Positions 7,931 to 17,257 are shown, numbered from the stretch's first letter. The stretch: DNA of 64,000 nt from Bradyrhizobium sp. NAS80.1 (GCF_001908205.1 NZ_LGHL01000098.1:1-64000), one strand, 5' to 3'. Program-made: numbers and translations. The notes: generated by a model not told the origin, from the sequence alone.

Positions 7931-8726
7931 TTAATCAGCCTTTCGCGCGTATTCGACCGGGAGGCTCTTGAACAGCTTGCGCATCTCGCTGGAGACGGAG
8001 CCGCCGATGATGATCCGCGAGAAGGCGTCGAGATTGGCAAAGAACGCGGGCTTGAGGCTGCCGAGCTTGCTGGCGTCGGCCACCAGGATGCATTCCATCG
8101 CGGTCTCAATCGCGGCCTGCTTGACAGCGATCTCGTGGAAGTTGGAACAGCTCGCGCCGCGCGCCGGATGCACGCCGCCCGCAGAGATGAATGCCTTGTT
8201 GATGCCGAGCTTGCGCAAATAGGAAAGGCCTTCCTCGGAGGAAAAGGATTGCGATGAGGGGTGGTACAGCCCCCCCCATCAGCATGACCTGCGTCATCGG
8301 CCGCCGCGTGACGATCGCGGCGACGTTCATCGAATAGCAGATCACTGAGAGCGGCAGATCCTCTGGCAGGCAGTCCGCGAGCGACTGCATCGTAGTTCCG
8401 CAGTCGATGAAGATCGTGTCGCCGGCCGTGATCGACGCGGCGGCGGAGCGGCAGGCAAGTCGCTTGTCCTGCGTATGCTGGTCGATCTCTTGCTCGAAGG
8501 CATATTTGATTCCGGTCGGCGAGGTCGCATTCACGACATAGCCGCCGAGCAGCGCAAGCGCGGTCTCGGAGCCGGCGAGGTCGCGCCGTACCGTCATTTC
8601 CGACACGTTCAGCAGTTCGGCTGCTCCCCTCAGATGCAGCGCACCGCCGGTTTCCACAGCGCGTCGGAGCCTCAACAGGCGCTGCGCGCGTGTCTCGCTT
8701 CGGCGTGCACTCGATAGTTCAGCCAT
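7931..8726 (-). pseudogene. DeoR-family transcriptional repressor, split by a +1 frameshift
   Basis: The N-terminal part (8726 down to about 8270) has a DeoR winged helix (LRGAAELLNVSEMTVRRDLAG) and the start of the sugar-phosphate effector domain (GDTIFIDCGTTMQSLADCL). The frame then breaks in a run of eight C (8270-8277) and resumes one base over as LRKLGINKAFISAGGVHPARG to the stop at 7931. Removing one base of the run restores MLMGGLYHPSSQSFSSEEG, giving a normal 264-residue DeoR protein. It is divergent from the deoC operon and convergent with the importer. It is likely the local repressor, answering to a phosphorylated sugar. Either a sequencing error or true loss of function; both readings are open. 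Confidence 0.82.
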
Positions 8727-8784
8727 TTCTCGTTATCTATCCGGTTGACAGCGATCTTACAATAGTGTGATTTCTGAAACGGCA

Positions 8785-8804
8785 AATGTTAGAATCATAA
8801 CATT
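8785..8804. promoter_or_regulatory. Inverted-repeat operator between deoR and deoC
   Basis: AATGTTA and TAACATT face each other across 6 bases in the divergent promoter region. The identical heptamers occur in the operator before the first ABC operon (3944-3950 and 3972-3978). Probable DeoR binding site giving autoregulation and control of the deoC operon. Confidence 0.65.
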
Positions 8805-8968
8805 ACGCTTCGGCGCTGTTTCCGCAATCCGTGACGATCGGCTGGTTCGATTCGACGTCAACGGACGGCAAACGCCTCGAACCGGGTCCGGGAGGAGCAA
8901 GTGTTGCAATCGAGACAGGCACTGTACGTGGCCGCGCGATCGATTCGCTAGGACGGGTGTGACGTTTG

Positions 8969-9997
8969 ATGTCGCAGAGTGCATTGATACCGAGCCCGGC
9001 CGCTGCGCCGTTTCGCTCTCCCAATCCGCGGGACGTCCATGCGGGATCCGTTCCGCGCAACGAGGGTTGCGAGCTGGAAATGGATTGGGTCGACGATATC
9101 CGCATCAACCTCTCCGCCGCCGAGCGCCGCGTTTCGAGTCTGTCCGGCAGGCGCACGGTGAAGAACGATGCGCAGGCCGCCTGGCTGCTGAAGGCCGTTG
9201 CATGCATCGACCTCACCACGCTGAGCGGTGATGACACCGCCGGACGGGTGAAGCGACTCTGCGCCAAGGCGAGGGCCCCGGTGCGAGCCGACATCCTTGA
9301 TGCGCTCGGATTTGCTGACCGCATCGTGCACACCGGCGCGGTCTGCGTCTATCATCGCTTCGTCGCAACCGCAGTCGAGGCGCTCGAAGGATCCGGCATC
9401 CCGGTTGCAGCGGTCTCGACCGGTTTCCCGGCAGGTCTGGTGCCCCACGACCTCAAGCTCAGGGAGATCGACGCATCGGTACGGGACGGCGCGAGCGAAA
9501 TCGACGTCGTTATCACCCGTGAGCACGTGCTGAAGCGCGACTGGCAAGCCCTTTACCGGGAGGTGAAGGAGTTTCGCGCCGCCTGTGGCGAAGCGCATCT
9601 CAAGACCATCCTGGCTACCGGCGATCTCAAGACGCTGCGCAACGTCGCCAAGGCGTCGATGGTCTGTATGATGGCGGGTGCGGACTTCATCAAGACCTCC
9701 ACCGGCAAGGAAGGCGTCAATGCGACGCTGCCGGTGACGCTGGTCATGCTGCGGATGATCCGCGCTTATCAGGAGCGCACCGGTTACAAGGTCGGCTTCA
9801 AGCCCGCCGGCGGAATCTCGACGGCGAAGGACGTGCTCAACTACCAGTTCCTGATGAAGGAGGAGCTCGGGCGCGACTGGCTCGAGCCGGATCTGCTCCG
9901 CATCGGCGCCTCGAGCCTGCTCGCCGACATCGAACGCCAGCTCGAGCATCACGTCACCGGCCGCTATTCGGCCTTCAACCGTCACCCCGTGGGATGA
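8969..9997 (+). CDS. deoC: Deoxyribose-phosphate aldolase (eukaryote-like DERA)
   Basis: A 342-residue class I aldolase that splits 2-deoxy-D-ribose 5-phosphate into acetaldehyde and glyceraldehyde 3-phosphate in the cytoplasm. The Schiff-base lysine is K242 in DFIKTSTGKEG, and the second active-site lysine is K278 in VGFKPAGGIST. The protein is longer than E. coli DeoC (259 residues), and its end (LLRIGASSLLADIERQLEHH then VTGRYSAF) closely resembles human DERA as I recall it. The ATG at 8969 is chosen; a later ATG at 9080 (MDWVDDIR) would remove a poorly conserved leader. It overlaps the aldehyde dehydrogenase gene by ATGA, so acetaldehyde producer and consumer are coupled. Confidence 0.92.
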   Translation: MSQSALIPSPAAAPFRSPNPRDVHAGSVPRNEGCELEMDWVDDIRINLSAAERRVSSLSGRRTVKNDAQAAWLLKAVACIDLTTLSGDDTAGRVKRLCAKARAPVRADILDALGFADRIVHTGAVCVYHRFVATAVEALEGSGIPVAAVSTGFPAGLVPHDLKLREIDASVRDGASEIDVVITREHVLKRDWQALYREVKEFRAACGEAHLKTILATGDLKTLRNVAKASMVCMMAGADFIKTSTGKEGVNATLPVTLVMLRMIRAYQERTGYKVGFKPAGGISTAKDVLNYQFLMKEELGRDWLEPDLLRIGASSLLADIERQLEHHVTGRYSAFNRHPVG

Positions 9998-12390
9998 AGC
10001 CGGATATGAGCGTCGCACATTATTACGAGACCATGGACTATGGTCCCGCGCCCGAGGCGGACGGCGAGGTGCGCGCCTGGCTGAAGAAACACGGCGCGGT
10101 GTTTGGCCATTTCATCGGTGGCGAGTTCGTCGCGCCGAAGAACGGCAAGCACCTCACTACGATCGAACCCGCCAATGGCAATACGCTGGCCCGGATTGCA
10201 CAGGGGTCCGCAGCCGACGTCGAGGCGGCCGTTGCCGCTGCGCGCAAGGCGCAGCCGCTCTGGGCGGGGCTCGGTGGCCATGGCCGCGCGCGCCATATCT
10301 ACGCACTGGCGCGGATGTTACAGCGGCATTCCAGGCTGTTCGCGGTGCTGGAAGCCATCGACAACGGCAAGCCGTTGCGGGAAACGCGTGACCTCGACGT
10401 GCCGCTTGCCGCGCGCCACTTCCTGCACCACGCCGGCTGGGCACAGTTGCAGGAGCGCGAGCTCGCCGATCACGTGCCGCTCGGCGTCGTCGGCCAGATC
10501 ATTCCCTGGAATTTCCCGTTGCTGATGCTGGCGTGGAAGATCGCGCCGGCGCTCGCGATGGGCAATACGGTGGTGCTGAAGCCCGCCGAGTTCACCTCGC
10601 TCACGGCGCTGCTGTTCGCCGAACTTTCCGCGCAAGCCGGGCTGCCGCCCGGCGTGCTGAATATCGTGACCGGTGATGGCACGACGGGTGCGTCGTTGGT
10701 GGATCATCCCGGCGTCGACAAGATCGCCTTCACCGGATCGACCGAGGTGGGGCGCCTGATCCGGCAGGCGACCGCAGGTTCCGGCAAGTCGTTGACGCTC
10801 GAGCTCGGCGGCAAGTCGCCCTTTATCGTCTTCGACGATGCCGACATCGACGGTGCGATCGAAGGCGTGGTCGACGCCATCTGGTTCAACCAGGGGCAGG
10901 TCTGCTGCGCGGGTTCGCGCCTGCTGGTTCAGGAAGGGATCGCAGAGACGTTCCGCAAGCGCCTGATCCGTCGCATGGAGACGCTGCGCGTCGGCTCGCC
11001 GCTCGACAAGGCGATCGACATGGGCGCGGTGGTCGCGCCGGTGCAACTCGAGCGGATCAAATCGCTGGTCGAGACGGGGGTGAAGGAGGGCGCCGAGAAA
11101 TATCAGGCTGCCGCCGCGCTGCCGCAGCAGGGATGCTTCTATCCGCCGACGCTGCTGTGGAACGTGCAGCCTTCGTCGACGGTTGCGATTGAGGAAATCT
11201 TCGGTCCGGTGCTGGTCGCAATGACGTTCCGGACCCCGGATGAAGCCGTGATGCTCGCCAACAATACCCGCTATGGCCTTGCCGCCAGCGTGTGGAGCGA
11301 GACGATCGGGCTGGCGCTCGACATCGCGCCCAAGCTGCTCGCCGGCGTGGTCTGGATCAACGCCACCAACCTGTTCGATGCCGGCGTCGGCTTTGGCGGC
11401 TATCGCGAATCCGGCTTCGGCCGGGAAGGCGGCCGCGAAGGCATCTACGAGTATCTCAAGCCCAAGGCCTGGAGTCAGCGCAAGCTGGGACCCGAATCGC
11501 CGGTGCCGTCCGGCCCGACCGCCGGCTCTGGCTTCGAGATTCCGCCGATCGATCGGACGGCAAAGCTCTACATCGGCGGCAAGCAGGCGCGGCCCGACGG
11601 CAATTACGCCCGTGCCGTGCTGTCGCCGAAGGGCAAACACCTCGGCGAAGTCGGCGAAGGCAATCGCAAGGACATCCGCAACGCGGTTGCCGCCGCGCGC
11701 GCCGCGGAAGCATGGCCGAAGTCGACGGCGCACAATCGCGCCCAAATCCTCTACTACCTTGCCGAGAACCTTTCGACGCGCCGCGACGAGTTGGGGACGC
11801 GCATCGCTGCCATGACCGGACTGCCGAACGCCAGGGCCAAAGCGGAGGTCGACGCAAGCGTTGAGCGGCTGTTTAGCTATGGCGCCTGGGCCGACAAGTA
11901 CGAGGGCGCCGTTCATACGCCGCCGCTGCGCGGCGTTGCGCTCGCGATGCACGAGCCGATCGGCGTCGTCGGTGTTGCCTGTCCCGATGAGGCGCCGCTG
12001 CTTGCCTTCATCAGCCTGGTCGCGCCCCTGATCGCGGTGGGCAATCGGGTTGTCGTTGTTCCGAGCGAGCGCCATCCGCTCGCGGCGACCGATTTCTACC
12101 AGGTGCTGGAGACGTCGGACGTGCCTGCGGGCGTCGTCAACATCGTCACCGGTAGCCGCAACGGTCTCGTGAGGGTCCTCGCCGAACACGACGATGTCGA
12201 TGCACTCTGGGTGTTCGGTTCGAAGGAGGCCTCGGCAGCCGCCGAGCGGCTGTCCGTCGGCAATCTCAAGCGCACGCTAGTCGACCATGGCCTGGCGCCC
12301 GACTGGAACGATCGCGCTGCCTGCGAGGGCCCGATCCTGCTTCGTCATGCGGTGCAGGTGAAGAACATATGGATTCCCTATGGAGACTAG
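9994..12390 (+). CDS. Two-domain aldehyde dehydrogenase, ALDH16-like
   Basis: A 798-residue protein. Residues about 35-500 are a complete NAD(P)-dependent aldehyde dehydrogenase: IIPWNFPLLMLAWK, FTGSTEVGRL, general base E270 in LELGGKSP and catalytic C304 in GQVCCAGSR. Residues about 520-798 are a second, shortened ALDH fold (LYIGGKQARPDGNYARAV, EPIGVVGVACPDEAPLLAFI, GVVNIVTGSRNGL) that ends before any catalytic Cys loop. This active-plus-inactive layout is that of ALDH16 enzymes. Coupled by overlap to deoC, it probably oxidises the acetaldehyde released there to acetate. The alternative is an unrelated sugar-derived aldehyde. Confidence 0.88.
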   Translation: MKPDMSVAHYYETMDYGPAPEADGEVRAWLKKHGAVFGHFIGGEFVAPKNGKHLTTIEPANGNTLARIAQGSAADVEAAVAAARKAQPLWAGLGGHGRARHIYALARMLQRHSRLFAVLEAIDNGKPLRETRDLDVPLAARHFLHHAGWAQLQERELADHVPLGVVGQIIPWNFPLLMLAWKIAPALAMGNTVVLKPAEFTSLTALLFAELSAQAGLPPGVLNIVTGDGTTGASLVDHPGVDKIAFTGSTEVGRLIRQATAGSGKSLTLELGGKSPFIVFDDADIDGAIEGVVDAIWFNQGQVCCAGSRLLVQEGIAETFRKRLIRRMETLRVGSPLDKAIDMGAVVAPVQLERIKSLVETGVKEGAEKYQAAAALPQQGCFYPPTLLWNVQPSSTVAIEEIFGPVLVAMTFRTPDEAVMLANNTRYGLAASVWSETIGLALDIAPKLLAGVVWINATNLFDAGVGFGGYRESGFGREGGREGIYEYLKPKAWSQRKLGPESPVPSGPTAGSGFEIPPIDRTAKLYIGGKQARPDGNYARAVLSPKGKHLGEVGEGNRKDIRNAVAAARAAEAWPKSTAHNRAQILYYLAENLSTRRDELGTRIAAMTGLPNARAKAEVDASVERLFSYGAWADKYEGAVHTPPLRGVALAMHEPIGVVGVACPDEAPLLAFISLVAPLIAVGNRVVVVPSERHPLAATDFYQVLETSDVPAGVVNIVTGSRNGLVRVLAEHDDVDALWVFGSKEASAAAERLSVGNLKRTLVDHGLAPDWNDRAACEGPILLRHAVQVKNIWIPYGD

Positions 12391-12470
12391 AGATACCGCC
12401 GCGCGGTGACGCCGGCTGCAGATCCGGGCCACCAGAGCCCGGACCAACCGAAGGGACGAAGGGAGGCAAA

Positions 12471-12929
12471 ATGCTGAAGACCATTGATCCGTTGCTCAAT
12501 GCCGACGTGCTGTATGCCTTGCGGGCCATGGGGCACGGCGATCGGCTGGTCATCTGCGACACCAATTTTCCGGCTGACTCGATCGCGCGCCAGACCGTCC
12601 TCGGCCGGTTGCTTCGCATCGACAATGTCAGCGCTGCAAGAGCGGTCGACGCGGTGCTCTCGGTGCTGCCGCTCGACACCTTCGTCGATGATGCGGCGAT
12701 CCGCATGGAGATCGTCGGACAGCCGCAGGAAGTGCCGCCGGTCCAGCGCGAGGTGCAGGCCGCGGTCGACCGCGCCGAAGGGAAATCATGGCCGCTGGTC
12801 GGCGTCGAGCGTCACGCCTTCTATGAAAAGGCGAAGGGCGCCTATTGCGTGATCGCGACCGGCGAGCGCCGCTTCTACGGCTGCTTCCTGTTCACGAAAG
12901 GCGTCATCCCGCCGGAGGGAGGACTGTGA
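12471..12929 (+). CDS. RbsD/FucU family sugar mutarotase
   Basis: A 152-residue protein of the RbsD/FucU family, which interconverts cyclic anomers of ribose or fucose so the kinase receives the right form. Visible family features are the N-terminal LNADVLYALRAMGHGDRLVICDTNFP, with the conserved GHGD histidine and Asp, and the C-terminal ERHAFYEKAK and ATGERRFYGCFLFTKGV. A GGGAGGC site sits 7 bases before the ATG. The length and the FYGC ending favour FucU over RbsD. It sits between the dehydrogenase and the kinase genes in one operon. Confidence 0.88.
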   Translation: MLKTIDPLLNADVLYALRAMGHGDRLVICDTNFPADSIARQTVLGRLLRIDNVSAARAVDAVLSVLPLDTFVDDAAIRMEIVGQPQEVPPVQREVQAAVDRAEGKSWPLVGVERHAFYEKAKGAYCVIATGERRFYGCFLFTKGVIPPEGGL

Positions 12930-12931
12930 CC

Positions 12932-13864
12932 ATGGGCAAGACAGGCGTTGCCGTCCTCGGCGTTTTCGTCGTCGACCTGGCTTTCCGCGCCGGCAACCTG
13001 CCGGCGATCGGCGAGACCATCGCCGGCTCGGGTTTCGCGATGGGGCCGGGCGGCAAGGGATCGAACCAGGCGGTTGCGGCCGCGCGCGCCGGCGCCAGCG
13101 TGACCTTCATCTCGCGGATCGGCAGCGACGCCTTTGGCGAGCTTGCGATGAAGACCTGGGAGGCCGAGGGGATTTCGCCGCGGGTGACACGGACGACAGC
13201 GCCGACCGGAGCAGCATTCATCTATGTCCACGAGACCCGCGGTGACAACGCCATCATCGTGGTGCCCGGTGCGGCCACCCATCTATGCCCGGCGGATATC
13301 GATGCGGCGGCGGATGCGATCCGCGGAAGCCGCGTGTTCGTGACCCAGCTCGAGCAGCCCGTGGATGCCGCGCGTCGCGGGCTCGAAATGGCACGCAGCG
13401 CCGGCTCTATCACGGTGTTCAATCCTGCGCCGGCCATGGCGGTCGATAGCGAGCTGTTCGCGCTCAGCGACTACGTGGTGCCCAATGAGACCGAAGCCGA
13501 AACCTTGACCGGCATTGCCGTGAGAGACCTTGCGGCCGCCCGCCGCGCCGGCGACGCGCTTCTCGCCAAGGGGGCTGGAACCGCGTTGATCACGCTCGGC
13601 GAGCGCGGCGCGCTGTTCCACGCGCGCGATCGTTCGATCCATGTCCCGCCCTTTGCCGCCGGCAAGGTGGTGGAAACCGCCGGAGCCGGCGATGCATTCG
13701 TCGGCGGTTTCGCCGCGGCGCTCGCCAGTGGCGCGGATCCGCTCGAGGCCGTTCGTTTCGGTTCGGCGACGGCTGGGATTTCCGTGACGCGCGCCGGCAC
13801 CGCGCCCGCGATGCCGCAGCGCGCGGAGATCGAATCGCTCCTGAAGGAGCATGCCGCCACATGA
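12932..13864 (+). CDS. Ribokinase-like PfkB-family sugar kinase (putative deoxyribokinase)
   Basis: A 310-residue cytoplasmic kinase. The N-terminal GxGxxxN-like segment is GPGGKGSNQAVAAARAGASV, the middle has NPAPAM and NETEAETLTGI, and the catalytic anion-hole motif AGAGDAFVGGF with its Asp is near residue 250. All are standard for ribokinases. Next to DERA, the useful product would be 2-deoxyribose 5-phosphate, hence the deoxyribokinase suggestion. The mutarotase stop overlaps an alternative GTG start at 12926. It overlaps the next permease gene by ATGA. Confidence 0.85.
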   Translation: MGKTGVAVLGVFVVDLAFRAGNLPAIGETIAGSGFAMGPGGKGSNQAVAAARAGASVTFISRIGSDAFGELAMKTWEAEGISPRVTRTTAPTGAAFIYVHETRGDNAIIVVPGAATHLCPADIDAAADAIRGSRVFVTQLEQPVDAARRGLEMARSAGSITVFNPAPAMAVDSELFALSDYVVPNETEAETLTGIAVRDLAAARRAGDALLAKGAGTALITLGERGALFHARDRSIHVPPFAAGKVVETAGAGDAFVGGFAAALASGADPLEAVRFGSATAGISVTRAGTAPAMPQRAEIESLLKEHAAT

Positions 13865-14736
13865 TGCGGAATGATCCGATCAAGCACGTCTTCATCTGGC
13901 CGGCCGTGCTCGTCGTGCTTGCGATCTCGATCTTTCCGTTGATCTATTCGCTGACCACCAGCTTCCTCAGCTACCGCTTGATTCCGCCGATTCCGCCGCG
14001 CGTGGTCTGGCTTGGCAACTATGTATCGCTGTTGCAGGAGCCGCGCTTCTGGAACGCGATCCTCACGACGACGCTGATCGCGTTCATATCGGTCGCGTTG
14101 CAGTACGCGATCGGATTCTCAGTGGCGCTGGCCTTGAATGCGCGCGTGCCGGGCGAGCGGCTGTTTCGTGTCGCGCTGCTGCTGCCGATGCTGCTGGCGC
14201 CGGTCGCGGTCGCGCTGGTTGCGCGCATGATCTTCAATCCGACGATGGGGCCGCTCAACCAGTTCCTGACCCAGTTCGGCCTCGCCAACCTGCCATTTCT
14301 GACCAACGGGCGTTGGGCGCTCGCCTGCATCATCGCGGTCGAGATCTGGCAGTGGACGCCGTTCGTGATCCTGATGCTGCTGGCAGGCCTGCAGACCCTG
14401 CCGGAGGACGTCTACGAGGCGGCCGAGCTCGAGAACGCCAGCGGCTGGCAGCAGTTCTGGGGGATCACGTTCCCGATGATGTTGCCGATATCGGCCGCGG
14501 TCGTCTTCATCCGCCTGATCGAGAGCTACAAGATCATGGACACCGTCTTCGTCATGACCGGTGGTGGACCGGGCGTCGACACAGAGACGCTGACCCTGTT
14601 CGCCTATCAGGAAGGCTTCAAGAAGTTCAATCTCGGCTACACCTCGGCGCTGAGCTTCCTGTTCCTGGTCGCCATCACGATCATCGGCGTGACCTATCTG
14701 GCGCTGCTGCGGCCGCATCTGGAGAAACGCCGATGA
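13861..14736 (+). CDS. Carbohydrate ABC importer permease (MalF/UgpA type)
   Basis: A 291-residue inner-membrane protein with six hydrophobic helices (first WPAVLVVLAISIFPLIYSL). The cytoplasmic EAA loop reads LPEDVYEAAELENASGWQQF near residue 180 and docks on the ATP-binding subunit. It belongs to the CUT1 family, unlike the CUT2 importer at the head of the locus. Coupled by ATGA overlaps on both sides. Confidence 0.87.
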   Translation: MMRNDPIKHVFIWPAVLVVLAISIFPLIYSLTTSFLSYRLIPPIPPRVVWLGNYVSLLQEPRFWNAILTTTLIAFISVALQYAIGFSVALALNARVPGERLFRVALLLPMLLAPVAVALVARMIFNPTMGPLNQFLTQFGLANLPFLTNGRWALACIIAVEIWQWTPFVILMLLAGLQTLPEDVYEAAELENASGWQQFWGITFPMMLPISAAVVFIRLIESYKIMDTVFVMTGGGPGVDTETLTLFAYQEGFKKFNLGYTSALSFLFLVAITIIGVTYLALLRPHLEKRR

Positions 14737-15770
14737 GCGCGCGCGCGCTGACGGGATTGTCGCCGTGGGGACGCCGGCTGGTTGCGATCGGCTGCCTGGC
14801 GTGGTGCCTAATCACGGTGTTTCCGCTCTATTGGGTGGTGGTGACGGCGTTCAAGACGCCGCCGGGCGTGGTCGGCGGCCCCACCTATCTGCCGTTCATC
14901 GACTTCACGCCGACCTTGCAGCCCTTCATCGACCTCTATCAGGGGATCCGCGGTGAGTTCTTCCGGACGTTCCTGAACTCGACCATTGTGGGCCTGTCGG
15001 CGGCGGCGATCGCGACCGCGATCGGTGCGATGGCGGCATATGCGCTGGTGCGTTTTGAATTCAAGGTTCGCCTTGGCGCCGGCCTTGTGTTTTTCCTGCT
15101 CGCGCTCGGCGGCTATCTGGTCTTCAACAACACGCTCGGCTTCACCCGGCCGCAGGCGTTGCTGCTGGCGTTTCCCGTCGCGCTCATCGCGTCGGTCGTG
15201 GTCAACCGCCTGCCATTGCCCGGTCCGATCCTCGGCAATGAGGATATTCTCTTCTGGTTCGTCAGCCAGCGCATGTTTCCGCCGATCGTCACCGCCTTTG
15301 CGCTCTATCTGCTCTATAGCGAGATCGGGCGCTTGGGGTTCCAGCTCATCGACAGCTATGTCGGCCTGACGCTGTGCTACGTCGCGTTCTCGCTGCCGAT
15401 CGTCGTCTGGCTGATGCGTGATTTCTTCGAAGCCGTGCCGATCGAAGTGGAAGAGGCGGCGATGGTCGACAACGTGCCGAGCTGGCGCATCTTCGTCGGC
15501 ATTGTCGTGCCGATGTCGATGAACGGGCTACTGGCGACCTTCATGATCACGCTGGCCTTCGTCTGGAACGAGTTCCTGTTCGCGCTGTTCCTGACCAACT
15601 CCAGATGGCAGACGCTTCCGATTCTGGTGGCGGGACAGAACAGCCAGCGCGGCGATGAATGGTGGGCGATTTCGGCTGCGGCCCTCGTCGCCATCATTCC
15701 GATGATGATCATGGCGGGCTTGCTCGGCCGCATGATGCGCTCGGGCCTCTTGCTCGGCGCGATCAAATAG
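14733..15770 (+). CDS. Carbohydrate ABC importer permease (MalG type)
   Basis: A 345-residue CUT1 permease started at the ATG at 14733, which overlaps the preceding stop. The EAA loop is PIEVEEAAMVDNVPSWRIF, and the C-terminal helices include NGLLATFMITLAFVWNEFLF. An insert around residues 110-160 (VFFLLALGGYLVFNNTL) makes it longer than the usual 280 residues and adds one or two possible membrane segments. It pairs with the MalF-type permease. Confidence 0.86.
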   Translation: MSARALTGLSPWGRRLVAIGCLAWCLITVFPLYWVVVTAFKTPPGVVGGPTYLPFIDFTPTLQPFIDLYQGIRGEFFRTFLNSTIVGLSAAAIATAIGAMAAYALVRFEFKVRLGAGLVFFLLALGGYLVFNNTLGFTRPQALLLAFPVALIASVVVNRLPLPGPILGNEDILFWFVSQRMFPPIVTAFALYLLYSEIGRLGFQLIDSYVGLTLCYVAFSLPIVVWLMRDFFEAVPIEVEEAAMVDNVPSWRIFVGIVVPMSMNGLLATFMITLAFVWNEFLFALFLTNSRWQTLPILVAGQNSQRGDEWWAISAAALVAIIPMMIMAGLLGRMMRSGLLLGAIK

Positions 15771-15796
15771 AAAGCTTTCGTAGGGAGGAGAATATC

Positions 15797-17257
15797 ATGC
15801 TGAGAAGAACGTTTCTGATGCTTGCGACGTCGCTGGCAACCGTCTGCGGCGGCAGCCATGTCTACGCTGCGTGCAGTCCTGACTATACCGGCGTCACGCT
15901 GACGGTGGCATCGCAGACCGGCCCGTACATTGCGTCGGCACTCAAGCTCGGTGCGGACGAGTGGACCAAGAAGACCTGCGGCAAGGTCAATGTTGTCGAA
16001 TTTCCATGGTCGGAGCTCTATCCGAAGATCGCGACGTCGCTGACCGCGAACGACGCGACGTTCGATCTCGTCAGCTTTGCGCCGGCCTGGTTGCCGGACT
16101 TCGTCGCCTATCTCAGCGAGATGCCGAAAGAAATGCAGGCAGGAAAGGATTGGGACGACGTCGAGGCCGCCTATCGCGAGCGCCTGATGGTCTGGGAAGG
16201 CAAGATCTACTCGCAGTCCATGGACGGCGACGTTCACACCTACACCTACCGCAAGGATCTGTTCGACGATCCCAAGGAGAAGGACGCGTTCAAGGCCAAG
16301 TATGGCTATGACCTCGCGCCGCCGAAGACCTGGAAGCAGTATCTCGACATCGCCGAGTTTTTCCAGCGGCCGGACAAGGGGCTGTGGGGTACGGCCGAAG
16401 CCTTCCGCCGCGGCGGTCAGCAGTTCTGGTTTTTCTTCAGCCACGCGGCCGCCTACACCAACAATCCGAACTATCTGGGCGCGATGTTCTTCGACCCCGA
16501 AACGATGGACGCCCAGATCAACAATCCGGGCTGGGTGAAGGGGCTCGAGGAGTACATCCGCGCTTCGAAGCTCGGTCCTCCGAACGCGCTGAACTTCTCC
16601 TTCGGCGAGGTCAACGCAGCCGTGGCCGGCGGCCAGGTGGCTGAGTCGATCGGCTGGGGCGACACTGGCGTGATCGCGGCCGACCCCAAGCAGTCGAAGA
16701 TATCAGGCAAGGTCGGTTCGGCGGTGCTGCCCGGCTCCGACGAGATCTGGAATGCGAAGACCAAGAAGTGGGACAAATTCCCGGCGGTGCTGCCGGCTCC
16801 TTTCATGGCGTTCGGCGGCTGGCAGATTGCGGTGCCTAAGGCCGGCAAGAACCAGAAGGCGGCCTGGGACTTCATCAAGACGTTGACCAGCCCCGAGGTG
16901 TCCGGCCAGGCCGCGATCACCGGCGGCACCGGCGTCAATCCCTATCGCAAGTCGCACACCGCTAACCTGGAGCTGTGGAACAAGATCTTCACGCCCGTGG
17001 AGGCCAAGGAGTATCTCGGCGCCCAGGCGGACTCCGTCAACGGCAAGAACGTCGCGCTCGACATGCGTTTACCCGGCTATTTCTCCTACACCGAAGTGGT
17101 GGAGATCGAACTCGGCAAGGCTCTTGCCGGCCAGACCACGCCGCAGGCCGCGCTCGACACGGTGGCGAAGGAATGGAATCGGCTGACCGACGAGTTCGGC
17201 CGCGCCAAGCAGCTCGCTGCCTATCGGGCGGCGATGGGCCTGCCACCCAAGAACTAA
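15797..17257 (+). CDS. Extracellular solute-binding protein, family 1 (MalE/UgpB type)
   Basis: A 486-residue binding protein with a signal peptide (RTFLMLATSLATVCGGSHVYA) ahead of the two-lobe SBP_bac_1 fold. Recognisable pieces are GVTLTVASQTGPYIASALKL, DLVSFAPAWLPDFVAYLSE and the lobe-2 FMAFGGWQIAVPKAGKNQKA. GGGAGGAG precedes the ATG by 7 bases. Its gene comes after both permeases and before the ATPase, separated from the latter by a strong stem-loop. Probably sugar- or polyol-binding; ligand unknown. Confidence 0.86.
   Translation: MLRRTFLMLATSLATVCGGSHVYAACSPDYTGVTLTVASQTGPYIASALKLGADEWTKKTCGKVNVVEFPWSELYPKIATSLTANDATFDLVSFAPAWLPDFVAYLSEMPKEMQAGKDWDDVEAAYRERLMVWEGKIYSQSMDGDVHTYTYRKDLFDDPKEKDAFKAKYGYDLAPPKTWKQYLDIAEFFQRPDKGLWGTAEAFRRGGQQFWFFFSHAAAYTNNPNYLGAMFFDPETMDAQINNPGWVKGLEEYIRASKLGPPNALNFSFGEVNAAVAGGQVAESIGWGDTGVIAADPKQSKISGKVGSAVLPGSDEIWNAKTKKWDKFPAVLPAPFMAFGGWQIAVPKAGKNQKAAWDFIKTLTSPEVSGQAAITGGTGVNPYRKSHTANLELWNKIFTPVEAKEYLGAQADSVNGKNVALDMRLPGYFSYTEVVEIELGKALAGQTTPQAALDTVAKEWNRLTDEFGRAKQLAAYRAAMGLPPKN

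Noticed and set aside
8270..8277. Programmed ribosomal frameshifting at the C8 run in deoR
   Set aside because: No stimulatory structure or alternative product is known for DeoR proteins, and three unrelated genes show the same lesion, so a single shared cause is simpler.
10318..12189. 623-codon minus-strand open frame opposite the aldehyde dehydrogenase
   Set aside because: Antisense shadow of a clear ALDH; composition is biased and no domain is recognisable.
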